Shown: positions 9,828 to 21,968, counted from the stretch's first letter. The stretch: 64,000 nt of DNA from Polytrichum commune (GCA_950295325.1 OX485805.1:36569501-36633500); one strand, 5' to 3'. Program-made: numbers and translations. The notes: generated by a model not told the origin, from the letters alone.

Positions 9828-10340
9828 TTAGATGAACCGGTTGAATTTGAAAAATAACCGGTTGAAGTTCAAGACTGCAAGGAAAGTTTGAGAGATGTGA
9901 GAGAGTTGTTGTGTGGTCGTAAGCATTGTGAGTTGTTGAAGCATTTGTGAGTTGTGAAATTCTTGAGTTGTGAAACCTGTGAGAACTCTTAGAAAGCTTA
10001 GATGAGAAATCTGTGAGAACATGTGCGAACTCTTAGGAGGAGAAATCTGTGAGAACTCTTAGAAACCTATGAGAACCTAGGAGAAATCATACACTCGAGG
10101 CAAAAAGCTTCAGAAAGCTCAGAACATGTGCGAACTCTTAGCTCAGAAAGCTTGAAAGTTGAGGTAGAAAGCTTGGATTTTGTTAGCCGAGGAGAAAGCT
10201 TGGATTGTGCTTGGATTCTGTTAGATTGGGAAAGCTTTGATTGGGAGAGCCGAGAAAGCTCTGTGCTGCGAAGTCTGTGAGCGAATTGTATGCTGCGTAG
10301 TTTGTGAGCGAACTCTGTGTTGCGAAGTCCCATAACCCTT
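9828..10340. repeat. Short irregular tandem repeats in the hAT 5' region
   Basis: Words such as CTGTGAGAACTCTTAGAAA, GAGAAATCTGTGAG, GCGAACTCT and GAAAGCTTGGATT recur many times with irregular spacing. Clustered subterminal repeats of this type are normal in hAT elements, where the transposase binds them. No coding region is supported here. Confidence 0.6.
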
Positions 10341-10516
10341 GGCTTGAACTGAGGAGGCATCCTTAAAGGGAAAAAATTACGGAGAAGGAGAAGGAGAAGG
10401 GGCGGGGCGGGGCGAGGCGAGAGGCGAAGGTTTCGCTTGTTTTTGTTTCTTTTTTTCTTTTTCTTTTTCATTTCGTTTCTGAAGCAAATTGTTTCTGTTT
10501 GATTTCAGGTTCTATT

Positions 10517-12741
10517 ATGGCTAAGCGGCAAAAGTCGATCAGGGACGCCTACTTTGCTAAGAGCCGCGACACTGATTCTTCCACAAGTGAGAACAACATC
10601 TCTGTTCAAAGTCCCACTACAAATCGGGCTATATGGAAGGAGCAATGGGCGACTCAGTTCAAGTGGATAGACTACTCTGCTTCGGAGGAAAAAATCTTTT
10701 GTAAGATTTGTAGAGAGAAAGGTGGCCGCTCTGTCTATGCCAAAGAGGGATCAAAAAATTTTAAAGTCAGCGCCTTTACAGACCATTCCCGTTCGAACGA
10801 ACATCAAAGGCTTGCTTGGGCATCCACAAGCGGAGAGAAAACCATGGAAAAAGCAATTTTTGCTGGTCAGCGTGCTTGTGATGAAGCTCTACAAACCCTC
10901 TTCAAAGCCGCCTACTTCACAGGGAAGCAGTCTCTCCCGTATTCCAAATTTCATGCTCTCTGTAAATTGCTCATGTCTGTCAATGTTCCTATTACAGCTA
11001 GTATGTATCAGGATGAAAAAGCTTGCAGTGATTTGATATTTTGCATATCCACAGTAATCCAGCAGAAAATAGTTTGTAGGATTCGTAATTCTCCATTTTT
11101 TGGCATTATGGTTGATGAATCTACAGACATCAGTGCCACTGGACATCTTGTTATGTTTGCAACCATTATAGAAGAAGGTCTGCCCATAACTGTTTTCTTG
11201 GGGCTGTTGCAGTTGGATGGCGGTGAAAAAAATGCAGCTTCAATTTTTTATTGTATCATCTCCTAGTTAAAGTTGTGGGATTTGGATTTATGCAAGTTAG
11301 TGGCCTTTGGTAGTGATGGAGCCAGCAGCATGGTGGGTTCTCAAACCGGCGTTTCAACACGATTCAAAGAGGTTAATCCATTCCTCTTAGCCCGTCATTG
11401 TGTCGCTCATCGCACAAATCTTGCTGCTTTGGATGCTGCCAAAACACTGGATTGTAAGGTTATATCCACTGAAATAGATGTTTTCATAAATTCCATTTCC
11501 AGTTTTTTTCACAAATCCAGTAAGCGCAAACATGCATTAACAACCTTGCAGGAACAATTGTTTGATTCCAAAAAAACAATGAAGCGTTATCACAAAATTC
11601 GTTGGTTAAGTAGGTGGCAGACAATCGGTTTCCTTTATGATTCACTTGAATCTGTCCTCATTTTTTTCCAAGATGTTGATGAAAGTGAAGTTGTTGCAAA
11701 GTCTGTTTTGGAAAAATTGGGTCAGTTTAAATATATTTATATTCTGTATTTTTGGCTGACATTCTTCACTCGTTGGCTATGTTGTCAAAGGTATTTCAGC
11801 TGAAGTTCGTGGATGTTACCACTGTGGGCAGTATTGTGCGTACTGAAGTGGCTCAAATTCGTATGATGTTTATTATCGATTCTTGTGATTTGAATGTTGA
11901 TGTCTTTAACGAGTCCACTGGTTTTTATGTTTTGCCTGATTACGGTCTTCACGGTGGATACTTGAAAATGCTGCAATCTGAGGTAAGAGGTTCTATGTTT
12001 CACAGTTTCCATATGACACGTTCTAGGCTTGGTACTGACTTGGAAGAGACATTGATGTTTCAGAAATTTTTTCCACAATCTGTTTGTTCTGCCCTTGATG
12101 CACGTTTTTTTGACAATGATTTGATTTCTTGTTTTAAGATTTTGAATCCGACTAATATAGCTTCAGGGCAAGTGGGTTTGCAAAATTGGTGTGTTTCAGA
12201 ATTAGATACTTTGTTGTGTCATTATGGAGTAGACCGCTCACATGGAAGCTTCAAGCTTCCTCCTCTTGTTGACCAAACCGCATGTAAGCGTGAATTCTTG
12301 GCCTTCAAGCTTCAATGCACTACGGAATGGGGGGATAAGAATTTCAGGGATTTATGGGGCATGATAACTTGGAATCATACTTTGCAAGCACGGTACCCCA
12401 ACCTCCTTATTCTTGCAACGTTAGTTCATGTGCAATGTGTTTCTACTGCGACACGTGAGCGTGCTTTCAGTGTACAAAATTTGATCAAAACCAAAGTTAA
12501 AAATAGGTTGGGTAGTAGGAATCTCGATGCAATGCTGCGAATTGCCTTGGAAGGGCCAGATGAGGGGGTGGATGACATAATTTGTGACGCTATCCCACTT
12601 TGGAAAAAAGACAGTAAGTACCGTTTTTTGTATGCTAATCCTTCTTCTTATTTGAATTCTCCTAATACAGTGAGTGTGAATGACGTGTCTTGTTCGTTTG
12701 GTGCAATTGATACTAACGGCAATGGTATGCAAATCTTGTGA
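10517..12741 (+). pseudogene. hAT transposase (TTF-type zinc finger, DUF4371-like, C-terminal dimerisation), broken
   Basis: The frame starts at ATG 10,517 (MAKRQKSIRDAYFAK), just after a possible TTTCAG splice acceptor. A TTF/BED-like zinc finger follows (KIFCKICREKGG ... DHSRSNEHQ), then FFGIMVDESTDISATGHLV and LVAFGSDGASSMVG, the RNase-H-like core with catalytic Asp residues. The C-terminus contains the hAT dimerisation region (VSTATRERAFSVQNLIKTKV) and ends AIPLWKKDSKYRFLY. Two lesions disable it: an in-frame TAG at 11,264-11,266, and a one-base frameshift near 11,745 in a T run, after which FLADILHSLAMLSKVFQ resumes in another register. It resembles the zinc-finger 862-like hAT clade. 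Confidence 0.9.
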
Positions 12742-13190
12742 CTTTTCAATACTAACTAGCCTCCGGATAATACTTGGACCCTTTTGTGGTGCTTGTATTT
12801 TCCGAAGGCTAAATCCTTAGCCCTAAACGGTAGGGGCTTTGCCAGGTTCAAATCCTGCTAAGGATACTATTTAGATGACAATAAATGGAGAGTGAATGCC
12901 CAAAGTAATAAATCCTAAACACTTCAAGAAAAATTGAATTAATGATAATGACACATCCACCACCAAAATTTAAAACCGGCCACACTTTAGACCTTCCGGA
13001 AATTGCCTAAACGAAAAAAAAAATGCCGGCTAATTGCCTAAACACATTACGAAATGGGGGCTATCAACCGATAAATTTTGCACTATTTAGGCCACTTCCG
13101 GGAGACATTTCAAAAATCCGAGCCACCTCAAGAAACCCCGGCAATTAGCCGGTTTCTCTACAGAACTCCCCGGACTGTGCTCCATCCCTG
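12742..13190. other. 3' part of the hAT element with a tRNA-like hairpin
   Basis: Noncoding. At about 12,806-12,861 an 8-bp stem (ATCCTTAG/CTAAGGAT) encloses a perfect B-box-like GGTTCAAATCC. The enclosed length is only about 50 nt, too short for a tRNA, so this is at best a tRNA relic. Inverted GCCGGCTAATTGCC / GGCAATTAGCCGG sequences at about 13,024 and 13,138 form a second stem. Confidence 0.45.
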
Positions 13191-13198
13191 GCCGGCTT

Positions 13199-13550
13199 TA
13201 TGCCTCAACCAGGGATTTGGGCCACCCTCCCCTTGAGTCACGGCATGCCGAAGCGCGATGGAGGTAAATTAATTGTTTCAAACAGTCGAGATTCCTGGTT
13301 GTCGGTAACAACGAGGACTCGCTTTTTTTTTTAATTGTTTTGGGCAAGGAGCGGAGACTGTTTCCAAAGCCAAATCCAACCGGTTACACGCTGTTTTCTG
13401 TCGGATTTTCTCTATTAGCTTAAGGTATGTTCCACAGATTCCTCTATACTGATCAGCGATTTGCTTAAAGTCATGTACTTGAACCGGTCAAGTTCTTATG
13501 TCTCAAACTCATCCGGCCCATCCGTAACTAGCGAGATGGGTGGGCGATAG
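13199..13550. repeat. Unit-tail repeat left of unit A
   Basis: From CCCCTTGAGTCACGGCATG (about 13,229) through CAGTCGAGATTCCTGG and GGTAACAACGAGGACTCGC, this matches the tails at about 36,105-36,260 and 63,781-63,935. The following stretch (13,380-13,550, with GAACCGGTCAAGTTC and CCGTAACTAGC) belongs to another small repeat family also seen at 34,010-34,745. I read it as the end of an older segmental unit lying directly before unit A. Confidence 0.65.
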
Positions 13551-13559
13551 CTAGCGATC

Positions 13560-15152
13560 TGCCATTCTGGCAGCAAATGTCGACGTGCATGCATGAAATG
13601 GTCGAGCATATGTAGGAAACTTCAGTTTGCGTCAGTAGTCAAGGTTTGGTTAGTTCATTCTTTCTTCCTCTCTATTCCTCTCGCCCTGGACAATTTATGC
13701 GGCTGCGATATGTGAGGTCTTGAAGTCTGTAGAAGGGTTGGGCGCGGTGTAATCTGTCTAACCCCGCTATCGACATCCACGCTATGCCCTGTGGGTGTCG
13801 GCGGCACGCACTCTTGAGTGTGTGCGTGAATCTGTGTATGTGTGGAGGAGGAGCATGCATCATGTGTCGGACAGACGTGTCGGATCTGAAATGGATGGGT
13901 TCGCCAACTTCTGAGTAGGGTTTGTGGGTCAAGCTTTCCTTTCCAGTAGCATCACGCAAGCTTGCTGCCACCGCTTTGCTCGTTGGCTCAAGTTTCATTT
14001 TTCGTAGAATTAGCCGCCTGTGCGAGTATAGGTTTACTTCACCTCTGTTCAAGTTGCTTGAACTTGTAGGAGCTCATCATTTTCTCTTGACAAGAGCGGA
14101 TCTCAAAAGTGGAGACAGTGGTCTTCGTGTAAAATGGGCTAGTACAGGTTTGTTCTGAAGCATCCCCTAGGAACTCAACTTTTGAGAACATGTGGCATTT
14201 GATCATGCTTTTGAAGTTGAAGGTAGCTATTCAAAGAGATTTGTACTCTTCTTTTATTCTCAACTCCACGTCTCTTCAACTTGCTTGAACTTGTAGTCCA
14301 AGTCCCAGGAGCTTCTCGCTCGCTCTTGACAAGAGCGGATCTCGACAGTGGAGACAGTGGTGGCACTTGTATGATATTTTTTCTCTTCATGTGAAATGGA
14401 GTATTCCAGGTTATTCTGAAGCTTCCCCTAGGAGTTGATCCAGAACTTTTCGGAACATGTGGCACTTGATCATGCTTTTGAAGTTGGAGGTCTCTATTCA
14501 AGAGATTTATACTCTTTTTGAATCTTCGGACTGCTGATGTCCTCAAGGGACCGACAAATTTGTGGCGGGCTACTGCCAAATTTGTGGTGGGGAACCGCCA
14601 AAATTCCGGTGGCTTGTCTTTCGTCCCAGATTTGGTTTGGACTCGGTCTGCAGAAAGACTTGTTGGAGCTCTTTGATCCCATATTCTAGTCTCCCTACTG
14701 GACTCTGTGCACAAATTTTGCGCCACATACATGGGAAATTTGAATCTGCTCACTTGCTGACGGGCATCTATCTAAACTTCTCGGATGGTTTACTTTTCTT
14801 GTGGTTGCCCTTGGGTGCTTTTAACCTTGAAAACTGAGGTAGCTGAATCCGGAACCGAGGGTAGTGATGGCTAGTTACTTCGCATTCGAGAGGACACAGT
14901 TGAGCTTGGTAGATGTTTTCGTAGACATTACACTTATGAGCATATCAAGCAAGTGCAAATAAGATTCTCCAGTCGTCAGGCTCTTTGAATGCGTAGTTCC
15001 ACACCAGTGCAGCAGTATAAGGTGGATAACAGCACACAACAGCAGGTTTTTGGAGCACAGCTACAAAGCATTGACGTGCCACACGTAAGAAAGAAAGAAA
15101 GAAAGACAAAGAAAGAAAGAGAGACACCCCACGTGTTCCTTTTATTGTCCAC
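13560..15152 (+). promoter_or_regulatory. 5' region of TNL-A with a duplicated ~235-bp block
   Basis: This is the presumed promoter and 5' UTR of TNL-A, conserved in front of TNL-B (43,630-45,206). It contains two diverged tandem copies of a block with GCTTGAACTTGTAG, TTGACAAGAGCGGATCTC, GGAGACAGTGG, GAAGC.TCCCCTAGGA and GATCATGCTTTTGAAGTTG: about 14,048-14,222 and 14,279-14,491. A GAAA-rich microsatellite lies at about 15,088-15,124, just before the start codon. Short frames here are not convincing genes. I could not place a TATA box. Confidence 0.5.
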
Positions 15153-18100
15153 ATGGCTTGCAGCTCTGGAGACCAAAATGATGTGCAGCACAAGATCTTC
15201 CTTAGCCATGCTGGAATGGAGAAAGATTTTGTGGAGCAACTGCACAAAGATTTGGAAAACATCTATCCCAGGCGAGTTTTTTTCGACAAGGATTCATTGC
15301 CATACGGTGAGAATTTTCCAAATCATATCCTCCATGCTGCTCAGAATTTTGAGGTTGCTATGATTGTGATCTCAGACAGCTACTTCAAACGCAAATGGCC
15401 CATGATAGAGTTGGCAGAATTCGTTTCTTGTCAAAGCCAGTTTCCCAAGTTGAAGATTCTGCCATTGTTCTACAAGCTATCGGTGAAGGAGTTCAAACAA
15501 CCAAAGAGGCAAGATGGGTGGTTCAAAGAATGGGAGAAATTCAAAGATTCAAGAATTAATGAGGAAACGTTGAAAGCTTGGAAAGCTGCAGTGCGAAGTA
15601 TTTATCCTCTGAATGGAATCCAAATGATTCCTGGAGAGGGTGAAGTATCCTACAGAGAGAGGATCGTCCAAGCCATATGCGACATGGTGCCTCCAGTGAT
15701 TGAATTTGACGTGTCGCATGTTGAAGGCAAAGAACGTATTCGTGCCTTCTTCCGAGAGGTAAGAATCCTTGGCGGGGATGGCGTTCCATACTTGTGTCGA
15801 TCGTTTGTGATTCTCAATTAAATTAACAAAGGTGGGTAAGAGAGGTTCAAATTTAAGAGTGACATGCAGCATGCTATGATTATGATTTCATGTGGAGTGA
15901 TCAATGTGTAAATTTTATGCATGGACCAGAAATTGGAGCCGTTCGATGAAAATTGCTCTCCCTGCTTTTTTGGAATGTATGCGATGGGGGGAATGGGAAA
16001 GACGACCATGAGTAAGGTGTTGTGTAACCAGTTTTCATCAGAGTTCTTAGCAAAAGTATGTCATGTGGAGTTGAACAATCATGCTACTATCGATTTACAA
16101 AAGGCATTGTTGCGCATGCTTACGAAGTGGAATGAGATTGACATGAGCAAATTAACCGATGAATCCCAGGTTCAAATTCTCTCCCCGGCATATGTGATTG
16201 TTGTTGCCTTTTGGTTTTGTGGCATGTTGAGCATTTCATCAAATTCATGTGGAATTGCAGTCAAAGTAATGAACAGGAGGGCCTCTGATTCTCTGATTGC
16301 GTTTCAATTATGTGAATTTCAATTATGCTATCATGTCAACAAACATTGAATCCATTAACTTAGTTGGATGAGATGTATGTGCAGGTCCGTAATCTTCTCA
16401 TTCAGCACGTCCCCAAGCATCGACTTTTCTTGGTTGTGGATAATGTATGGGATCAACAAAATTCAATACAAGAGGCCAAGTCATTTTTGTCGTTGCCGTT
16501 TAAGAAAGGCAGTGTGGTGTTGGTCACGGCACGCAGCATTGAGACGCTGAATCTCTTCAAGAGCATAATACCACGGAAAGATTGTTTCTCGACTCCCTTC
16601 TTGAATACACATGCAGCAACAAACTTGTTTCTCAACGCTGCGGGTTATAAGTCTTTGTTAGAGTTAGAGCCAGAAAAGCAAGTTTTGACAAGAACCTTCG
16701 TTCTTTCTTGTTGCTTTCCACTGTCGGGTTCTTTGGGTGGTGGAGAGTATCACCCATTGGCGCTAAGGGTGCTGGGAGGATACGTCGGACAATATACGGG
16801 GCCTTGGGAAAAAATAAAGATTGATTTCAAAAGTTTGGGTGAGAATGAGAAGATAGATCCGCTATTTTCCGTGTTGGAGATTGGTTGGGAATCATTATCC
16901 ACAAATTGCCGGAGCTTGTTTTTGGATATTGGTCAATCGTTAAGGCTTCGAAGACAAGATAGATATACAGGTGTGAGGCATTTTTTAAAATGGTATTGCA
17001 CAATATTTGATGTGGACGAAGCAAAAGTTTGTGAGTCGGTAAGCCCATATTTACACTCGGATGTATTTTTTGTTTGTTTGTTTGGATTGGAGTCTATCCA
17101 TCATGATATGAACTCATGGTCCTCTAGCATGTAAATCTTATCTTGATTAGTGAGAGTGGTACTAATTCTTAAAGCTCGCACTATTTAGCCAAATCTCAAA
17201 GGTGCTAAGGGTTGAAATTTTTTGTGAGGGACACAAAATTCATGAAAGCATGCTCATTTACCATAGAGTTGAAGAAAATTAGTGCACACTTGTTATATGT
17301 GCGTGCCGCATGCTTGTTAATGAGTAGTGCCAATGCTGGTACTTTTAATGAATTGTGTTGCACTTTTTAGTATTTTCAGTAAATATTGTCGGGTTTAACA
17401 TGCTTCCCAAAGCATTTGGTGGCACTAATTTCATAGCTTAAATAAATTCAGTATCACACTCACTAATTTCCCACACTCATTATTAGCCCACCTTCATTAA
17501 TTGGAATAATCGATGTAATAATATATAAATTACGAATCATTAGAGGATTGAATTTGGATGGATATTATCAAGTCACCAAGGTTACCCTGATAGAATCAAC
17601 TTTGGTCACAACGAGTTTAAAATGAACACATTAAAATATGTACAATGCTTGATGTAGGTTGTGAATATCAATTTGATGTAAAGTTAGAAGTTCACCATCA
17701 TTTTGTTATTGGGTGAATTGGTAAGTCATCATTGGAAATTGCTATATATTTGTACATATTTTCTAGTAATTTCACTACTCCAATGAGTGTTTGAAGAATG
17801 TTTTTAGATAAAACACCTATTTTCCATGTTCCGCTATCAACACTTGAGCCATGTACTAGGCGATGAAGTGGGAAAGTGATTACATTAATGCCCTCTTCTT
17901 GGCTTCATAACTTGTCTAAAACTAAAAGCTTTTTTTTATAATTTCATTGAGAAACCATCTATTTTTTCAATTCATTAATTTTCAATTGGTGGCTTGACTT
18001 ATTTGCATTGCAGTTGGAAATACTCAAGAGACGAGCCATCTTGAATCTTGATAATATTTGGGGACAGGAGCGTTTTTCAGTCCATGATTTGTATCGTGAA

Positions 18101-19789
18101 TTTGCAACTCGGGAAGCCAACAAATTGACCCACTTGCGTAATTGTATACTTCATGGTAGAGGAGACAATAAATATTACCAAAAGAAAAGACTCACAATGT
18201 GTGGGAGCAACATCGTTAGCCTTACCAAGCAAGGACTATGTGAGTGCTCCGCAAATGTTGAGATACTGAGAGTGGTGGGTTGTGATCATTTGACGATCGT
18301 GGATTTGCGAGGCATGAAGGACCTCCTCAGTGTTGAGCTTCTTGATTGTGAGTCTTTGAAGCGAGTTTGTTTGGATGATCTCCAAAATCTCGTTTGGCTA
18401 GAGATAGTTGGAACCAAAAGTTCAATGATTCTGAGTATGAAAGGTTTGGTATCCTTACACATCTTAAAACTCGTTGGTAAATATAGGTATCGGAGTGATA
18501 GTCAATCAACATTTTGTGGGTCGTTGGATTTACTCCATGATTGCACAAGTCTGCTTGAATTGGAAGTGAAAGGCTTTGAAGAAGTGTTGGAGTTTCCAGA
18601 TCTTGGGAACTCAAAAAAACTTAGGAGTTTCATTGGAAAATGCTTCCCAAAGACAAAGACATTACGAGGCCTTTCAAATTTGGAAGAATTGGGACATCTT
18701 GAGCTTTATCAAGTGGGATTGATTGACATTCATGGCCTTGATGTATTGAACAAATTGGAAAAATTGGACATCAGGGACTGCTTCAAATTGAAAGCAATTC
18801 CTAACTTGGAGAATATGGGTTTGACTTTACAAACCATCGTTGCTCAAAATTGCAAGGATCTGGAATATGTTTCATCCTTGAACAAACTCTTTAGCTTACA
18901 ATACTTGGACATCTCTGGTTGCAAACAACTTGGAGAAATCAATGGAGTTGACCACCTCCAAAACCTCATCAACTTCAAGTGCGGTGGGACAAGCATAAGG
19001 TACCTCCCGGATTTGAGCATGTTGATAACGTTGAATTCACTTGATGTGTCCTCCACACCCATTGAACAAATTGGTGGTCTACCTAAGAACCTTATAGTTT
19101 TTGATATTCACAAGTGTGCAGAGGTCAAGGAATTACCAAATCTAAGCCAACTTGGTTGCTTACAAATCTTGGACATCTCTGGTTGCAAACAACTTGGAGA
19201 AATCCATGGCGTTGACCAACTCCAAAACCTCAAGGATTTCAACTGCAGTGGGGCAAGCATAAAGTACCTCCCGGATTTGAGCATGTTGACAACGTTGAAT
19301 TCGCTTGATGCGTCGTCCACACCCATTGAACAAATTGGTGGTCTACCTAAGAACCTTAGAGTTTTTAGAATCCACAACTGTGCACAGGTCAAGGAATTAC
19401 CAAATCTAAGCCAACTCGGTTGCTTACAATACATGAACATCTTTGGTTGCAAACAACTTGAAGAACTCCATGGCGTTGACCAACTCCAAAACCTCAAGGA
19501 TTTCAACTGCATGGGGACAAGCATAAAGTACCTCCCGGATTTGAGCATGTTGACAACGTTGAATTCGCTTGATGTGTCCTCCACACCCATTGAACAAATT
19601 GGTGGTCTACCTATACACCTCAAAGCTTTTGATATTCACAACTGTGCACAAATCAAGGAATTACCAAATCTAAGCCAACTTGGTCGCTTAGAAACTTGGA
19701 TGTATCTGGTTGCAAAGAAGTTGAAGAAATCCATGGCATTGACCAACTCCAAAACCTCATCAACTTCAAGTGCGGAGGGACAAGCATAA
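15153..19789 (+). CDS. TNL-A: TIR-NB-ARC-LRR immune receptor, LRR truncated by frameshift
   Basis: Predicted coding exons are 15,153-15,758, 15,930-16,169, 16,385-17,038 and 18,014-19,789, all phase 0 with GT..AG borders, giving 1,091 residues. Exon 1 is a TIR domain (HKIFLSHAGMEKDFVEQL; DKDSLPYGENF; KWPMIELAEF with the conserved Glu). Exon 2 carries the P-loop GMGGMGKTT not far after its start. Exon 3 has kinase-2 LFLVVDNVWD, RNBS-B VVLVTARS and the GLPL-like HPLALRVLGG. Exon 4 has the MHD-like VHD and LRRs. TNLs detect pathogen effectors and signal through TIR NADase activity. A one-A deletion near 19,692 (CTTAGAAACTTGG against CTTAGAAAACTTGG in other modules) ends the frame in LRR module 4, so this may be a short receptor or a dying gene. 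Confidence 0.85.
17039..18013 (+). other. TNL-A intron 3 (long, AT-rich)
   Basis: A roughly 975-bp intron splits the NB-ARC between the RNBS-D/winged-helix part and the MHD region. The donor is GTAAGC after CGAGTCG-type sequence at 17,038, and the acceptor is TTGCAG at 18,008-18,013. The TNL-B counterpart is 47,070-48,038. I see no nested gene. Confidence 0.75.
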
Positions 19790-21067
19790 GGTACCTCCCG
19801 GATTTGAGCATATTGAAAATGTTGAATTCGTTTGATGTGTCCTCCACACCCATTGAACAATTTGGTGGTCTACCTATACACCTCAAAGTTTTTAGAATCG
19901 ACAACTGTGCACAGGTCAAGGAATTACCAAATCTAAGCCAACTTGGTTGCTTACAAAACTTGGACATCTCTGGTTGCGAACAACTTAGAGAAATCCATGG
20001 CGTTGACCAACTCCAAAACCTCAAGGACCTCAATTGCAGTGGGACAAGCATAAGGTACCTGCCGGATTTGAGCATGTTGACAACGCTGGATTGGCTTGAT
20101 GTGTCCTCCACACCCATTGAACAAATTGGTGGTCTACCTATACACCTCAAAGATTTTGATATTCACAACTGTGCACAAGTCAAGGAATTACCAAATCTAA
20201 GCCAACTTGGTCGCTTAGAAAACTTGGATGTATCTGGTTGCAAAGAAGTTGAAGAAATCCATGGCATTGACCAACTCCAAAACCTCATCATCTTCAAGTG
20301 CGGAGGGACAAGCATAAGGTACCTCCCGGATTTGAGCATGTTGACAATGTTGAATCCGTTTGATGTGTCCTCCACATCCATTGAACAAATTGGTGGTCTA
20401 CCTATACACCTCAAAGTTTTTAGAATCGACAACTTTGCACAGGTCAAGGATCTAAGCCAACTTGGTTGCTTACAAAACTTGGACATCTGTGGTTGCGAAC
20501 AACTTGAAGAAATCCATGGCGTTGACCAACTCCAAAACCTCAAGGACCTCAATTGCAGTGGGACAAGCATAAGGTACCTCCGGGATTTGAGCATGTTGAC
20601 AATGTTGAGATCGTTTTATGTGTCCTCGACACCCATTGAACAAATTGGTGGTCTACCTAAGAACCTCAAAGTTTTTGATATTCACAACTGTACACAGGTC
20701 AACGCTGGCTTTTCCAAATCTAAGCTAACTTGGTTGCTTACAAAGCTTAGGCGTATTTGGTTGCAAAATAATGTATGGCGTTGACCAACTCTAAAACGTC
20801 ATATTACTCATGTGCAATGGGACATGCATAAAGTACCTCCCGGAATTGAGCATGTTGACAACGTTGGATTCAATTGATGTGTCCTCCACACCCATTGAAC
20901 AAATTGATGGTCTACCTTAGAACCTCGAAGTTTTTGATATTCACAACTGTGCACAGATCAAGGAATTACCAAATCTAAGCCAACTTGGTCGCTTACAAAA
21001 CTTAGACGTATCTGGTTGCAAACAAGTTGAAGAAATCCATGGTGTTGAGCAGCTCGAAGACCTCTAA
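18900..21067 (+). repeat. 264-bp LRR module array of TNL-A (~8 modules)
   Basis: The landmark ACAAGCATAAGGTACCTCCC recurs every 264 bp at about 18,988, 19,252, 19,516, 19,780, 20,044 and 20,308; the next interval is 9 bp shorter (module 6 lacks three codons at about 20,448). Each module encodes about four LRRs, 88 residues. Modules 4-5 and 6-7 are more like each other than their neighbours, pointing to a two-module duplication. Confidence 0.9.
19790..21067 (+). pseudogene. Untranslated remainder of the TNL-A LRR array
   Basis: After the frameshift near 19,692, LRR coding continues in another register (from about 19,696, DVSGCKEVEEIHGIDQLQN) to about 20,700. There CACAGGTCAACGCTGGC replaces the usual CACAGGTCAAGGAATTACC, and the register is lost again with a stop at 20,784. 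Further LRR relics with internal stops run to 21,067, where the sequence ends in the same EDL-stop as TNL-B at 51,371. So the ancestral gene ended at 21,067 and TNL-A decayed after duplication. Confidence 0.88.
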
Positions 21068-21129
21068 TTTCATTCGATTTATTTTGATGATGCAAAAATT
21101 TGATTCAAACCAATTATTTGATACGACTG

Positions 21130-21968
21130 ATAAATGTTTTTTTGCGCCTCTTCATGAGGAGTGCCCGAAACACCATGGGCACAAGGGGGACCCCAAAGTG
21201 ACACCCGGGACTTGTGCTGCCGTTGGTGAGAGGACCCAAGTGATCCTAGTGTAGGCGACGGCCCCGGGCGTTGAGAACGCCTCCCACCCATGGAGACTAG
21301 GAGGCACAAGGGTAAGGCCATGAGCTATGAGTAGCTTATGGTGTGTAGATTCTAGAATGCTCAAGAACACCTTAGTTGGAGGTGTGAGCTAGGAGATTTG
21401 GCAATTTGAGTTGGACGTTGTCCCGGAACAACGCCCTGGTACAGCAGTGGCCTGGGAGTGCCTCCCGGGACTGCCAAGGTTTGAACAAGCATAACTTCCT
21501 CAATACTTGCCCAAATGAAACAAGTGAGGGGTCCATCGCCATCCACGTGAAGCGTAGATGAAGATGGAGTGGTTGCTTGTTTGCATGAAAGATTACATTA
21601 GGAAGTTATGATGGTATGAACCTGCTAGGGGCTTCTAGGCCCAGCGGCTAAGGGAAAATGTCTACTTGGCCCCAGCTCTTGGTAGAGAGATAAAAGAATT
21701 TTTGACAGTGGGGTAGGGGCCTTGCCTAGAGTGCTAGAGGCTTATATAGGTGAGATGGTGTGGCCTCACCTTGTCGCGCACCTCTCCATGAAGAGTGCCT
21801 GAACCATCATGGGCACAAAAGGGACCTCGAAGTAACACCCCGGACTTGTGCCGCTGTTGGTGAGAGGGCCCAACTGATCCAAATGTGGGCGAGGGCCCCA
21901 GGGGTTGGGAACGTCTCCCACCCATGGAGACCATGAGGCATGAGGGTAAGGCCATGGGCTATGCGTAG
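21130..21968. repeat. Repeat module downstream of TNL-A, with internal duplication
   Basis: A segment with GAGGAGTGCCCGAAACACC and GGGCACAAGGGGGACC at about 21,157-21,330 recurs at about 21,783-21,968, and the following part (21,340-21,580, CGTTGTCCCGGAACAACG) recurs at 25,091-25,373. Between them is GCTTATATAGGTGAG (about 21,749), a TATA-like motif. The family is also present after TNL-B at 51,446-52,277. It is probably an old LTR or other repeat; short frames in it are not genes. Confidence 0.6.

Larger units (their letters stand above)
9799..13190 (+). mobile_element. hAT-superfamily transposon, degenerate
   Basis: It is delimited by comparison with a related, better-preserved hAT derivative at 62,548-63,602. 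The left start CTATGGTCGAGGAGAACC matches CAATGTCTGGGGAGAACC there, and both continue with ACCGGTTGAA-type sequence. On the right, the reverse complement at 13,166-13,179 reads CACAGTCCGGGGAG, again close to that terminus; an alternative end is 13,190 (reverse complement CAGGGATGGAG). I find no convincing 8-bp target duplication, so the ends are approximate. The cargo is a broken hAT transposase gene. Confidence 0.65.

Noticed and set aside
12806-12862. A tRNA gene with acceptor-like stem and GGTTCAAATCC
   Set aside because: Only about 50 nt lie between the stem ends and no D or anticodon arm fits; at most a relic.
19108-20594. Long antisense open frames across the LRR arrays
   Set aside because: They mirror the repeated LRR modules, repeat with the same 264-bp period and have no independent domain; they are shadows of the sense gene.
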